Source: Cochliopodium minus (taxonomy: Eukaryota; Discosea; Himatismenida; Cochliopodiidae). From it: a stretch of 21,058 nt of DNA. The position numbers were made by a program, and so were the translations under genes. Below, piece after piece: positions 10,057 to 17,854 of the stretch. Every line of letters starts with the position of its first letter. Position 1 is the stretch's first letter. Location of the stretch: NCBI GenBank assembly GCA_024220525.1, contig JAMYWO010000022.1:232610-253667 (forward strand), given 5' to 3'. The notes under the pieces were generated by a model that worked only from the letters and a program-made list of their open reading frames with translations, was not told where the DNA came from and searched no databases.

Positions 10057-11072
10057 TCAAATTTTGTCGTCTTCCATATCTTCAAGATTATTATTGTTGT
10101 CTTTATTGGTTTCGCCATCTTGTTCGCCAATCTCGCGTTTTCTCTTGGGAGGCTGAGCACGAGCCTTGGGACCCCAGTTGGGAGGGTTCTCGAAGAATCT
10201 GCCTCTAACTTTTTTGATCTCCTTGGACTTTACTTTGGCTTCTTCAAAGTCTATTTCTAAGTTGGGTTTTTTTTGCAAAATTTTGATTGTTTCTAACATT
10301 TCTAAACAAAAAAATCGTAAAAAAAAAAAAATGTTTAAATTTGAAAATAAAAAATGAAAAATACAAACTTTAAAAAGAAATAAATCCAAAAAAAAAAAAG
10401 CAGACAAGAATTAAAAAAACAATAATAATAAAGTTAAATGAAAAAAACTTTTGTAAAAGAAGTGAAAAAAATTATAAAAAAATTGAATAAAAAATTGAAT
10501 AAAAAATAAAATAAAAAAAAAAAAGAAAAAGAAAATAATAAAATAAAAAAAACTAAAAAAATAAAAAATAAATTTAATAAAAATAAAAATAAATAAAAAA
10601 TAAAAAAAACTTGCCTTTGTCCTTGGAGGAATAAATTGCCCAAGATTTGACGATGTCCCAGACAAGAGAGGAAGGGGCATTGGTTTTGAAGGAGCCCTTT
10701 GAAGTGTGGCTGTCAGAATACAAGTAGCCCTTTTGTTGCAAAATGTACTGCATGATTTTGGAGGACATCATTGTTGACTTTACTGTGGAGAACAGTTCCG
10801 CGTTGTTGAAAACGAAGCAGGTGTCAATTTCTATTTGAAAAAAAAAATTTAAAAATGAAAAATGAAAAATGAAAAATGAAAAATGAAAAATGAAAAATGA
10901 AAAATGAAAAAAATTAAAATAAAAATCTAAAAAAGAAAAATGAAATATGAAAAATGAAAAATGAAAAATGAAAATTATAAAATAAAAATAAAAAATTAAA
11001 TAACAGAATGATAAAATTTAAAATAAAAAAATAAAAAAAAAAATGTAAAAAAAAAATAAAAATGTAAAAAAT

Positions 11073-11109
<37 letters not shown>

Positions 11110-11568
11110 ATTATAATAAAACAAATTTTTTGATTTAAAAATAAAAATAAACACCAAAAAAATTGAACTACCTTGTTCTGCAAGTTGCAAAAAACCCATG
11201 GACTTTTTGTAACTTCCAAAAGATTTCTCGTTTTCTTTCATGTACTCAATCACAGAATTAACAAACTTTTTGTCATGCAAAGGACCTTAATTTAAATATC
11301 AAAATTTTTTTAAATTTTTAATTTTTTTAAATTTTTAATTTTTAAATTTTTTTTTTTTAAATTTTTAATTTTTAAATTTTTTTCAAATTTTTTACCAGTA
11401 TACACAGGACCAGCAATGTGAAAACTGGAATCACATATTTCACAATTTGAAGGAACCACATTCTTTGAGACAGAGACGCCAGGGTTCTGCTTCTGTTTGG
11501 TTTCCACACCGAAATTCTGTACGTGAAAGTTGTTGCACTGTCTGCATGTGTAAATCAAACCGGTTTTT
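10057..11568 (-). CDS. TRM1: Trm1 tRNA (guanine26-N2)-dimethyltransferase, C-terminal part only
   Basis: Four exons, 11568-11396, 11285-11172, 10830-10615 and 10301-10057, encode 248 residues that follow the Trm1 C-terminal domain in order. These are YTCRQC plus CEIC (zinc-binding Cys pairs), AGPVYTGPLHDKKFV, GYLYSDSHTSKGSFKTNAP, LVWDIVKSW and finally RFFENPPNWGPKARA. Trm1 dimethylates G26 of many tRNAs from S-adenosylmethionine. This domain grips the tRNA, while the Rossmann methyltransferase half, with its FYNP-type motif, should precede it. That half is absent from the whole window: upstream come a spacer, a base N at 11671 and then a kelch gene. The first exon shown starts with a phase-2 acceptor, so an upstream exon is required. 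Either the 5' half was separated by a misassembly or chromosome break near 11671, or this is a remnant. The intron 10614-10302 uses a GC donor. Confidence 0.88.
10302..10614 (-). other. GC-AG intron in Trm1
   Basis: The donor reads AAAG|GCAAGT, the known consensus for GC-AG introns. Only phase 1 joins KDK to EMLETIK and keeps the conserved RFFENP..WGPK block in frame. The nearby GT (four bases downstream) would be phase 2 and no matching acceptor exists. Confidence 0.75.
10852..10980. repeat. AAAAATG heptamer repeats inside a Trm1 intron
   Basis: About eight tandem copies of a 7-base unit (AAAAATG) occupy 10852-10910, and a shorter, imperfect block follows at 10936-10975. Both lie in the 341-base Trm1 intron 11171-10831. 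The period equals that of the TAAAAAA arrays at the window edges, differing by one base. Confidence 0.9.
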
Positions 11569-11602
11569 CTAAAAATTATAAATAAAAAATTTCAAAAAGA
11601 AA

Positions 11603-11713
11603 TTAAAACACAAAAAGAAAAAAACATGAAAAAAGTTTTGAAGATAATGGGGGTAGAGGAAGAGAATTTGNCAAATCATCTTCATTATTCTTTGTTGCAT
11701 ATTTCTCTACCAT
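11603..11713 (-). other. Possible exon or short frame containing the ambiguous base N
   Basis: An ATG at 11713 on the minus strand opens a frame (MVEKYATKNNEDDL, an unknown residue from the N at 11671, then NSLPLPPLSSKLF) ending at TAA 11603. It is GC-richer than its surroundings and sits between the kelch gene and Trm1 on the same strand. It may be a further exon of the kelch gene reached through TTTTAG|TTTGA, or two unrelated pieces joined at the N. It does not splice in phase to the Trm1 exon at 11568 as written. ATTTG and CAAAT flank the N as a 5-base palindrome. Confidence 0.35.
11671..11671. other. Ambiguous base N, candidate assembly joint
   Basis: This is the only non-ACGT base in the window. 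It lies exactly between a Trm1 gene without its 5' half and a kelch gene that looks short at its 3' end. Confidence 0.5.
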
Positions 11714-11861
11714 AAAAAAAAAAATCAAACTAAAATCATATTTAAAAGAAAAAAAAATATTTAAAAAAAAATAATTAAAAAAAAAAATAAACTAAAAAAA
11801 AAATAAACTAAAAAAAAATAAAAAATTAAAAATAAAAGATTAAAGATTAAAAATAATCAAT

Positions 11862-12579
11862 TTAATATATGTACAGATCATGCAACATGTTGCTTTTTCT
11901 GTCGTATCCTCCGTGGATATAAAGCTTTCTGTTAGAGGATTTGTAGAAAGATCTGTGAGCAGCTCTGGGTGTAAAACCTTGTAGCTCAACTGTTTTTTTT
12001 TTTAAAAAAATTTGAAATAAAAAATAAAAAAAATAAAAAAATAAAAAAAAATAAAAAATAAATAAAAAAATAAAAAATAAAAAAATAAAAAATAAAAAAA
12101 TAAAAAAAATAAAAAAAAAATTTAAAAAAAAAAATTTAAAAAATTTTTTACATTTTTTCCATTCTAAATATTGTTCTTTATCTGTTCCTAGTTTGCTTGC
12201 CCCATTCAACATGTACAATTTGTCTAACCCGTTGTATCCACCAAATATGTATATCTTTTTCAAAAAAAAAATAAAATTTTTGGTTTAAAAATAAGAAAGT
12301 TTTCTCTTACCTTATCATTTCCGTAATTCAATGTGTGTCCTGCCCTCTTTTTTTTATATTTTTTTTTTTATAAGAAATTTCGGTGAAACTTTTTGGTTAA
12401 GTAAATATACCCAATAATCTGATTTGGTCGGAAAATCCCCAAGACAATATACTATGTTTTTTTAAATTCATGGTGTGAGTTTATAACTTTATAGTTTAAA
12501 TATTCTCTTAATGTATATTTATAACTCATCAAAATTAAATTTATCAAATTTTTTTGTCTATCTTTACCTGGTGTGACAT
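11862..12579 (-). CDS. Kelch-repeat protein with small exons
   Basis: Five exons fit in phase: 12579-12568 (12 bases), 12451-12411 (41), 12344-12311 (34), 12254-12152 (103) and 11989-11862 (128), giving 105 residues to TAA. Two kelch blades are clear: AGHTLNYGNDKIYIFGGYNG, and then FTPRAAHRSF with RKLYIHGGYDR and HDLYIY. The double glycine preceded by hydrophobics is the diagnostic kelch feature. Kelch propellers normally need five to seven blades, so 105 residues is short. The true gene probably continues past a donor near 11880 into lost or distant exons, or it is truncated. The first two small exons are supported by phase and by restoring the AGHT start of a blade, but they are less certain than the last two. 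Function is unknown beyond a protein-binding propeller. Confidence 0.65.
12005..12140. repeat. A/T microsatellite in a kelch intron
   Basis: The intron between the last two kelch exons (12151-11990) is a run of A(4-10)T units related to the edge TAAAAAA arrays but irregular in length. No other content is seen. Confidence 0.85.
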
Positions 12580-12790
12580 AATTTTCTATTCTATTCAAAA
12601 AAAATATTAAAAAAAAATGTTCGCCTTGAATGGATCTATTTAAATTATGGTTTTTTTATTACTCCATATATATGTTCGAGGATCTTATTTTTCAAGCAAA
12701 AGAAATTTGGATTTTTTTTTTTTTATTTTGAGAAAAATATAAAAAAAAAAAATAGTATAATCACTTTGTACAGAAGATAGATATAGTGAA
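12580..12790. promoter_or_regulatory. Divergent spacer, kelch and small membrane gene
   Basis: About 210 A/T-rich bases lie between two divergently read genes. They contain long T and A runs and a TATATAT stretch near 12667. No specific site can be assigned. Confidence 0.4.
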
Positions 12791-13060
12791 ATGTCTTATT
12801 TAAAAAGCAGAATATTTTGGCAGAAGAGATGGTCTAATTTCAAATCAGATATTCCTCAAATCATCCCTGTTCTAGCTTTAACCTTTGGATTCATTGGATA
12901 TCAGGAGGTTATGGAGAAGAGAGAAGAGAATGGAAAGTACATATGGGAATTATATTTTCCCAAAGTTGTAGAAAATGAAAAATCAATTTGGTCAAATGAT
13001 AAATTGCTAAAAATAGGATCAAAAGATAAAGAGGAAAAATTTCATATAGAGAAAGATTAA
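12791..13060 (+). CDS. Small single-pass membrane protein, unknown
   Basis: An intronless frame of 89 residues starts at the first ATG after a T-rich leader. It begins with a basic, aromatic segment (FWQKRWSNFKSD), has one hydrophobic stretch around residues 24-38 (IIPVLALTFGFIGYQ), and continues into a charged tail with two Trp residues. The shape of short basic N-terminus, one membrane helix and charged tail is common among small mitochondrial inner-membrane subunits and assembly factors, but no family motif was recognised. Its GC content and codon use resemble those of neighbouring genes, so it is likely real. Confidence 0.65.
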   Translation: MSYLKSRIFWQKRWSNFKSDIPQIIPVLALTFGFIGYQEVMEKREENGKYIWELYFPKVVENEKSIWSNDKLLKIGSKDKEEKFHIEKD

Positions 13061-13333
13061 ATTATTTATTTGCTCAACACTCTTTTATATATTTACTATT
13101 TTATTTCTATCAAGATAATCACAATTTGAATTCATATTCATATAACATAAGATGATAAATCTTCCAATTTACAATATGACTTTTTATTGTTCACATATTG
13201 AATTCAATTTTTATAGGACCCGAAGCAAGTCTTGAATAGATAGATACCAAAGTAATGATGGAAATCTAGCGTTTTATGATGCCTGATTTTTTTTTAAATG
13301 TCCCTTGAAGTGAATTTTTGAAAAAAAAAAAAA
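13061..13333. other. Spacer before the collagen-like gene
   Basis: This 273-base region is less A/T-pure around 13216-13300, including GGACCCGAAGC and later ATGATGCCTGA followed by nine Ts. It could hold a small RNA or a leader, but there is no cloverleaf, convincing C/D box pair or open frame. Treated as unassigned. Confidence 0.35.
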
Positions 13334-15095
13334 ATGAAGATATTTCTGTTAATAGTACTTTTCATTTTTGTCTTGAGCATAAGTTGCAAAAAAGAAAGGG
13401 AAAATGATGAAATGAGTGGAGAAACACATTCAATTGAAATGAGAGCAAGTTATAGAAGAAAAAAAGGTAAACAAGGAGAGCCTGGAGAACAAGGTCCTCC
13501 AGGAGAAAGAGGTTCTAAAGGATCTACAGGTGCCCAAGGAGAGGCGGGTCCAAAAGGAGATGTGGGTGAGAAAGGTGAAGTTGGTGGGGCTGGTGCAGCA
13601 GGTGAACGAGGAGAAAGAGGTAGAAGAGGTAGAAGAGGTATTACTGGTGCTGTTGGTATTACTGGAGAAAAGGGAGAGGTGAGTTTTTTTAAATGAAAGA
13701 TTTTTTTAACTTGTTGAATAAATCATTAAGAGAAGAATTCATCAAAAAAAGAATTAAAAATTTGGATTTATACAAACTTTTGACACTATATAATTTTAAC
13801 ATTGGCATAAAATATCTACGTATATATAATTGAAAATTTCATTTTTGGAAAATTAAATTTATATTTAAAGGTCGGACAAAAAGGGGAAGTAGGATCAAGA
13901 GGATTAAGAGGTATCAGAGGTACCAAAGGAGATTTTGGTTTGACTGGTGCTACTGGTGAAGCAGGTAGCAAGGGAGCTAAAGGACAAAGAGGGTTGAGAG
14001 GACTGCGTGGTGTAAAAGGAGAAAAGGGTGATTTAGGTTTGGCAGGTGCTAATGGTGAAAAGGGGGTTGCTGGAGAAAAGGGACAGAGAGGGTTGAGAGG
14101 AAGAAATGCAGTTGGAGAAAAAGGACAAAAAGGAGAAGTAATACTTTAAACTAAATGAAACTTGTTAATTACAATATTTCACTTAAAAAATTTATTTAAA
14201 TTTTTTTCAATCCAAATTTAATTTTTTTTTTTAGGCAGGTATCAATGGAACGAATGGTATTAATGGTACTCCTGGTGAAACTGGTGCTAGAGGAAGACGA
14301 GGTCCATCTGGTGTTGGAATAAAGGGGGAACCTGGATCTCCTGGAGAGAAGGGAAGAAGAGGAATGCGAGGACAAAAGGGAGAACCTTCAAGAGAAATCA
14401 GAAAATTCCTCAGAGAAGTTGATGTTGGCTTCGAAAAAAAGAAAGCAACTCATTTTATCCTCCCAATTGATCTTTACCAAGCTTTCTACAATAACACTCA
14501 AAGTTATTATTATTCTTTGTTTAATGATAAGAATATCTCTTTCGGTAAATCCAAAGATTTCGTACATTTTGATGGAAAGAAAGATTTCACCATCAGTTGT
14601 GGAGAAAAGACCTCATTCAGTGGAAAATGTATAATCAAGAGTTATTCCTATAACTTGAAGAAATTTTCATGTGATGATAGTCAAGAAGCCTGTACCTCTA
14701 TTGAACTTTCTCTCATTAAAAAAGGTTCAAATTTTGAAATAGATGATTCTTTTGAAAACTCTTTCTCTTGTTCTTATATTCCTGAAGAAGAAGGTGTTTT
14801 CCATATCGTGGAATTAGAAGCATTGTGTACCAATAACGAAAAAACTGAATCTATTTTTATAGCAAACCAAAACTCTATCAATTCTCAGCTTGAAAAGAAA
14901 CTTGCCGAGGAAGAATCTCTAAATAAGAAACTTGAAAGTAAAATGGCTTTGGAAGAAACATCCAATGAAAAGCTCAAGAGAGATTCTGCACAACAATCTG
15001 ATTTAATCGAACAACTCCTAGAAAGAGAGAAACAAGAGGAGATAGAAATCAAAAGACAAAGTGAAATTTTGGAAAGAATTTTGGCAAAGAAATAA
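13334..15095 (+). CDS. Secreted collagen-like protein with Cys-rich domain and coiled coil
   Basis: Three exons, 13334-13678, 13871-14137 and 14235-15095, all join in phase 0 and give 490 residues. Residues 1-18 form a signal peptide (FLLIVLFIFVLSISC). Residues 45-255 are about 70 Gly-X-Y triplets rich in Lys, Arg, Glu and Pro (GEPGEQGPPGERGSKG), with two breaks: GRNAVG at 192-197 and GVG at 230-232. Residues ~270-430 form a globular domain with six Cys, and ~420-490 is a Leu/Glu/Lys coiled coil. Gly-X-Y repeats form a triple helix; the C-terminal coiled coil could drive trimerisation, which is inference. Both introns fall at the same place within a triplet, after Gly-Glu. The product is probably an extracellular or vesicle-lumen filament. 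The globular domain matches nothing I recognise. Confidence 0.88.
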
Positions 15096-15132
15096 ATAAA
15101 TAAAATTAATATACAAAATAAAAAAAAAAAAA

Positions 15133-15642
15133 ATGAAAATCTCCAAAAAATGTAATCTTTCTGGATCATTAATTAAATTATCCAACAAATTGTCAAATAA
15201 AGAATTGAAAAAACAAGAGATCAGATCAGAAATCAATCAAATAATGAAGGATAAAAAATCACAAAGCAAGATTCTCAGAAATATCTTCATAGGTGTGTTT
15301 GGAATCTCCGTGTATGGCTATTATATGAGTGGAGATAGCAAAAAAAATGTGGATAAGATCAAAAAGTTGAAGGATGAAGAAATCGAGAAATTGAATGTTG
15401 AATTGAAATACAACAATAGAAAGACGAATAAGATATATTCCCAACTAGAAAAGCAATTCATAAATAATATTCCTCAATTATCTCAGAGATTGGGTTTGCC
15501 TGAAAAGGATTTGGAGGTTGGATTGATGAAAATATTGGAAGATTCCAAACAAATATTGTTTCCTGATCTATTGGAGATCAAAGAGGAAGTAAAAGAGGAT
15601 GAAGAAGTCGAAGAAAGAGAAAGGATAATATATGAGAAATAA
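15133..15642 (+). CDS. Single-pass membrane protein with coiled-coil, unknown
   Basis: An intronless frame of 169 residues starts only 37 bases after the stop of the collagen-like gene. A basic N-terminal ~50 residues is followed by one membrane segment (ILRNIFIGVFGISVYGYYM, about 53-72), then a Lys/Glu-rich helical region and a very acidic end (KEEVKEDEEVEERER). The RN..IG..G..VYGYYM pattern is loosely like the membrane helix of Coa3-type cytochrome oxidase assembly factors, but the long C-terminal part is not typical. That suggestion is weak. The tight spacing implies overlapping transcription signals with the upstream gene, or co-transcription. Confidence 0.68.
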   Translation: MKISKKCNLSGSLIKLSNKLSNKELKKQEIRSEINQIMKDKKSQSKILRNIFIGVFGISVYGYYMSGDSKKNVDKIKKLKDEEIEKLNVELKYNNRKTNKIYSQLEKQFINNIPQLSQRLGLPEKDLEVGLMKILEDSKQILFPDLLEIKEEVKEDEEVEERERIIYEK

Positions 15643-15936
15643 AGGAATTGAATAGGAAATTATTTATTATTTGCAAAAAAATCAAAGTGTATTAAATCAT
15701 AATGAATCAATTTGATTTCTCTTAATATTTTTATCTTTATAATGCATTCTACTTATTTATAGGAATCAAAAAAAATTTTTTTTTTTTTTTATAAAATTGT
15801 TTAATAATTATATATTAAAAATAAAAAAAAACTTGAAAGGTAAAATTGATTTAATTAAATTTTTGATGATATTATCATCAATATTATACTTCTACATGAA
15901 CATATAAATTTATAATCTATTTACAAATAGAATAAT
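15643..15936. promoter_or_regulatory. Spacer upstream of eS30
   Basis: About 290 A/T-rich bases include a 17-base T run (15776-15790 region) and A/T palindromes such as TATATAT. They must hold the terminator of the preceding gene and the promoter of a highly expressed ribosomal protein gene. No distinct motif is recognised. Confidence 0.4.
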
Positions 15937-16131
15937 ATGGGAAAAGTTCACGGAGGTTTAGCTAAAGTCGGAAAAGTAAAAAATCAAACACCAAAAGTCG
16001 ATAAGACTCAAGGTTTCAAGAAAAAAACTGGAAGAGCAAAAAAAAGATTGTTGTATAACAGAAGATTCCTTTCCCAAGTTTCCACTGATGGAAAGAAAAA
16101 GGGACCAAACGCACAAGATAGATTCATGTAG
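15937..16131 (+). CDS. RPS30: Small ribosomal subunit protein eS30
   Basis: A 64-residue, intronless frame matches eS30 along its whole length. It starts [20 protein letters not shown], continues [16 protein letters not shown] and ends [13 protein letters not shown] before TAG. eS30 is a very basic protein of the 40S subunit near the decoding region. In animals it is made as a fusion behind a ubiquitin-like domain (FAU). Here ATG directly precedes the mature sequence, so there is no fusion, as in fungi. The stop at the expected C-terminus also shows that TAG is a normal stop codon in this genome. Confidence 0.97.
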   Translation: MGKVHGGLAKVGKVKNQTPKVDKTQGFKKKTGRAKKRLLYNRRFLSQVSTDGKKKGPNAQDRFM

Positions 16132-16442
16132 AAGATAAATCCTTCAAAATAATTTTTTACTTTGAATTATAATAAATAAATTATTCTTAAATGTTCAATT
16201 TTAATAATTTCTTAAAAAGATTTTATACATTTGAGCCATTTGAAAATAAAGACATAAATAAATGAGAAATTGCAAACTAAATTAATCAGTATATAAAGAT
16301 ACCTTTTGATCATTGATTATAAAATTGGTTATATACTTTATTAAAGCATATGGGAAATTTTTTCTTTTGAATATGTCCTATTCATATTTACATACTGTTT
16401 GGTGATTCGAATCATGCAAATTCCTAATGTTTGGAAACAGAT
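16132..16442. other. Convergent spacer between eS30 and DTWD1
   Basis: The 311 bases between the two convergent genes are A/T-rich, with several AATAAA-type hexamers near the eS30 end. They include a perfect 12-base palindrome, TGATTCGAATCA at 16403-16414. No gene is seen. Confidence 0.5.
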
Positions 16443-17502
16443 TTATTTAATGTAATTTATTTTCTTTGTGAATTCAATATTTTTTGTTTTGTAATTCCTT
16501 TGAATCAAAACATAGTTGTAAGAAAAAAAGAATAGTAAATCATCAAAACGTCCATCATATTCAATTGCAAGAACATTATTTTCGTTGTTGTCAATCTGGA
16601 CAGGCAAAGTAGCGAAAAAGTACTCCTTGTAAAAATAATAAATTGCTTCTATGGTAGCAAGACCTTTCTCACCAACGTTCTTTGGTTGATACCTCCAAAA
16701 CAAAGTATCGTGGGTATTGATGATGACACAGTTGAGATCACAGATGTTTTGGTGGTTGAGAATTTTTTTGGCTGTTTGCCATTGACTGTCTATGACTATC
16801 AACTTTTTTATATTTCCTAGATCTTCAATGTCTTTGACTAGTTTAGCTCCCTTTTTTGGAAAAAGTAAGACTACTTCGTCTTTGTTGTACTTTGGAATTT
16901 CGTCAGGAAATTCATATATTTCGGAGGTGGTTGGGCATATCACTTTATTTTTTTCAAAATAAATTTAAATTTAAAAAGATGAAACAATGATTTGAAATAT
17001 TAATCCCATATACAAATATATTCCCAATGAAATAATTAACTGTAAATTATACTTGACACTTTTATATTTTTGAAAAATGTGAATTACATTTTGCATGTAC
17101 AGCTGTGCTCTTTGTTTTTTTTTCTGTTGGATAATGTATACTAAATAAAATTTTTTAGATTTTTTGAGATAACAGATAATCATAAGATTGATTAGTATTT
17201 ATTTACATATCCATTTGTAGCGGCAAATTAATTGGTTTCAATTTTTTCGAATCTCCAACCAATTCATAACAATAACAACAATACCATTTACAATTCTTCT
17301 TGCATTTAGGACATTTATTTCTTTCTGTATTATTCTCCAATATATCATAAGATGTAAACTTGAAGTCTTTGAAAGGATTTTCCACTTTAACAGATTTATC
17401 ATTATTATCGATTATTTCATTGATATTTTTATCTTCTTTATTGCTATTGTTATCCATATTATCAGTTTCAATCTTCCTTTTCTTATTTAGTTCTTTATTC
17501 AT
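16443..17502 (-). CDS. DTWD1: DTWD1-type tRNA-uridine aminocarboxypropyltransferase
   Basis: Three exons, 17502-17207, 17140-17088 and 16942-16443, join in phases 2 and 1 with GT/AG introns (66 and 145 bases) to give 282 residues, close to human DTWD1 (about 304). After a polar N-terminus come Cys pairs (CPKCKKNCKWYCCYC, residues 64-78). The middle exon carries KSTAVHAK, the conserved KST motif. The last exon has the DxxW core (IDSQWQTAKK, Asp168 and Trp171) and RYQP...LATIEAIYYF, the end of the DTW domain. DTWD1 adds the aminocarboxypropyl group of S-adenosylmethionine to uridine 20 in the tRNA D-loop (acp3U). The exon structure is backed by continuous family motifs across both introns. It lies head to head with the lipase gene. 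Confidence 0.9.
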
Positions 17503-17854
17503 ACAAGGATAGTTTTTATTTTAATTTTTTTTTGAAAGAAAATTAAAAAAAATTTGATTTCTTTTAATTTTCTCATAAATTCATCCAATTTTTATGGAAA
17601 AAGACTTCAAAATGAAATGATTTCGTTCTATGGTGATTCATTCTTGAATAATTTTAATATATATAATTTGAGAATTCCATTCATGTTTGATCATCGATTT
17701 TCTTAGTTGATCCCATCAAATAGTTCAACAAAGATATGTGTTTGATGAATTATTTTGAATCTTATGATTATAAATTTCATTATAAAATAAAGGATCCATC
17801 CTTTATTTGAAGTAAATTTAAGATTTTTTAAATAAAATTGAATTGAGAAAGAAG
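17503..17854. promoter_or_regulatory. Divergent promoter region, DTWD1 and lipase
   Basis: A 352-base spacer serves both genes. It is less homopolymeric than most spacers here and has a perfect 11-base inverted repeat at 17785-17808, listed separately. No TATA box can be singled out in such A/T-rich sequence. Confidence 0.45.
17785..17808. repeat. Perfect 11-base inverted repeat before the lipase gene
   Basis: AAATAAAGGAT and ATCCTTTATTT are exact reverse complements separated by CC. The end is 46 bases before the lipase ATG at 17855. It could be a dimer-binding operator or a leader hairpin. Confidence 0.7.

Noticed and set aside
13216-13300. Possible C/D snoRNA (ATGATG and CTGA followed by T run)
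   Set aside because: The C-box-like element deviates from the consensus and there is no terminal stem or guide region that can be argued for.
15133-15642. Firm call as cytochrome oxidase assembly factor Coa3
   Set aside because: Only the membrane helix pattern is suggestive; the long coiled and acidic C-terminus is atypical, so it is mentioned as a weak option only.
15937-16131. Ubiquitin-like fusion upstream of eS30
   Set aside because: The sequence before the ATG at 15937 is A/T spacer with stops and no ubiquitin-like frame or splice-compatible exon.
16403-16414. GATTCGAATC as a tRNA B box
   Set aside because: It is part of a 12-base palindrome (TGATTCGAATCA). No A box, acceptor stem or cloverleaf can be built around it.
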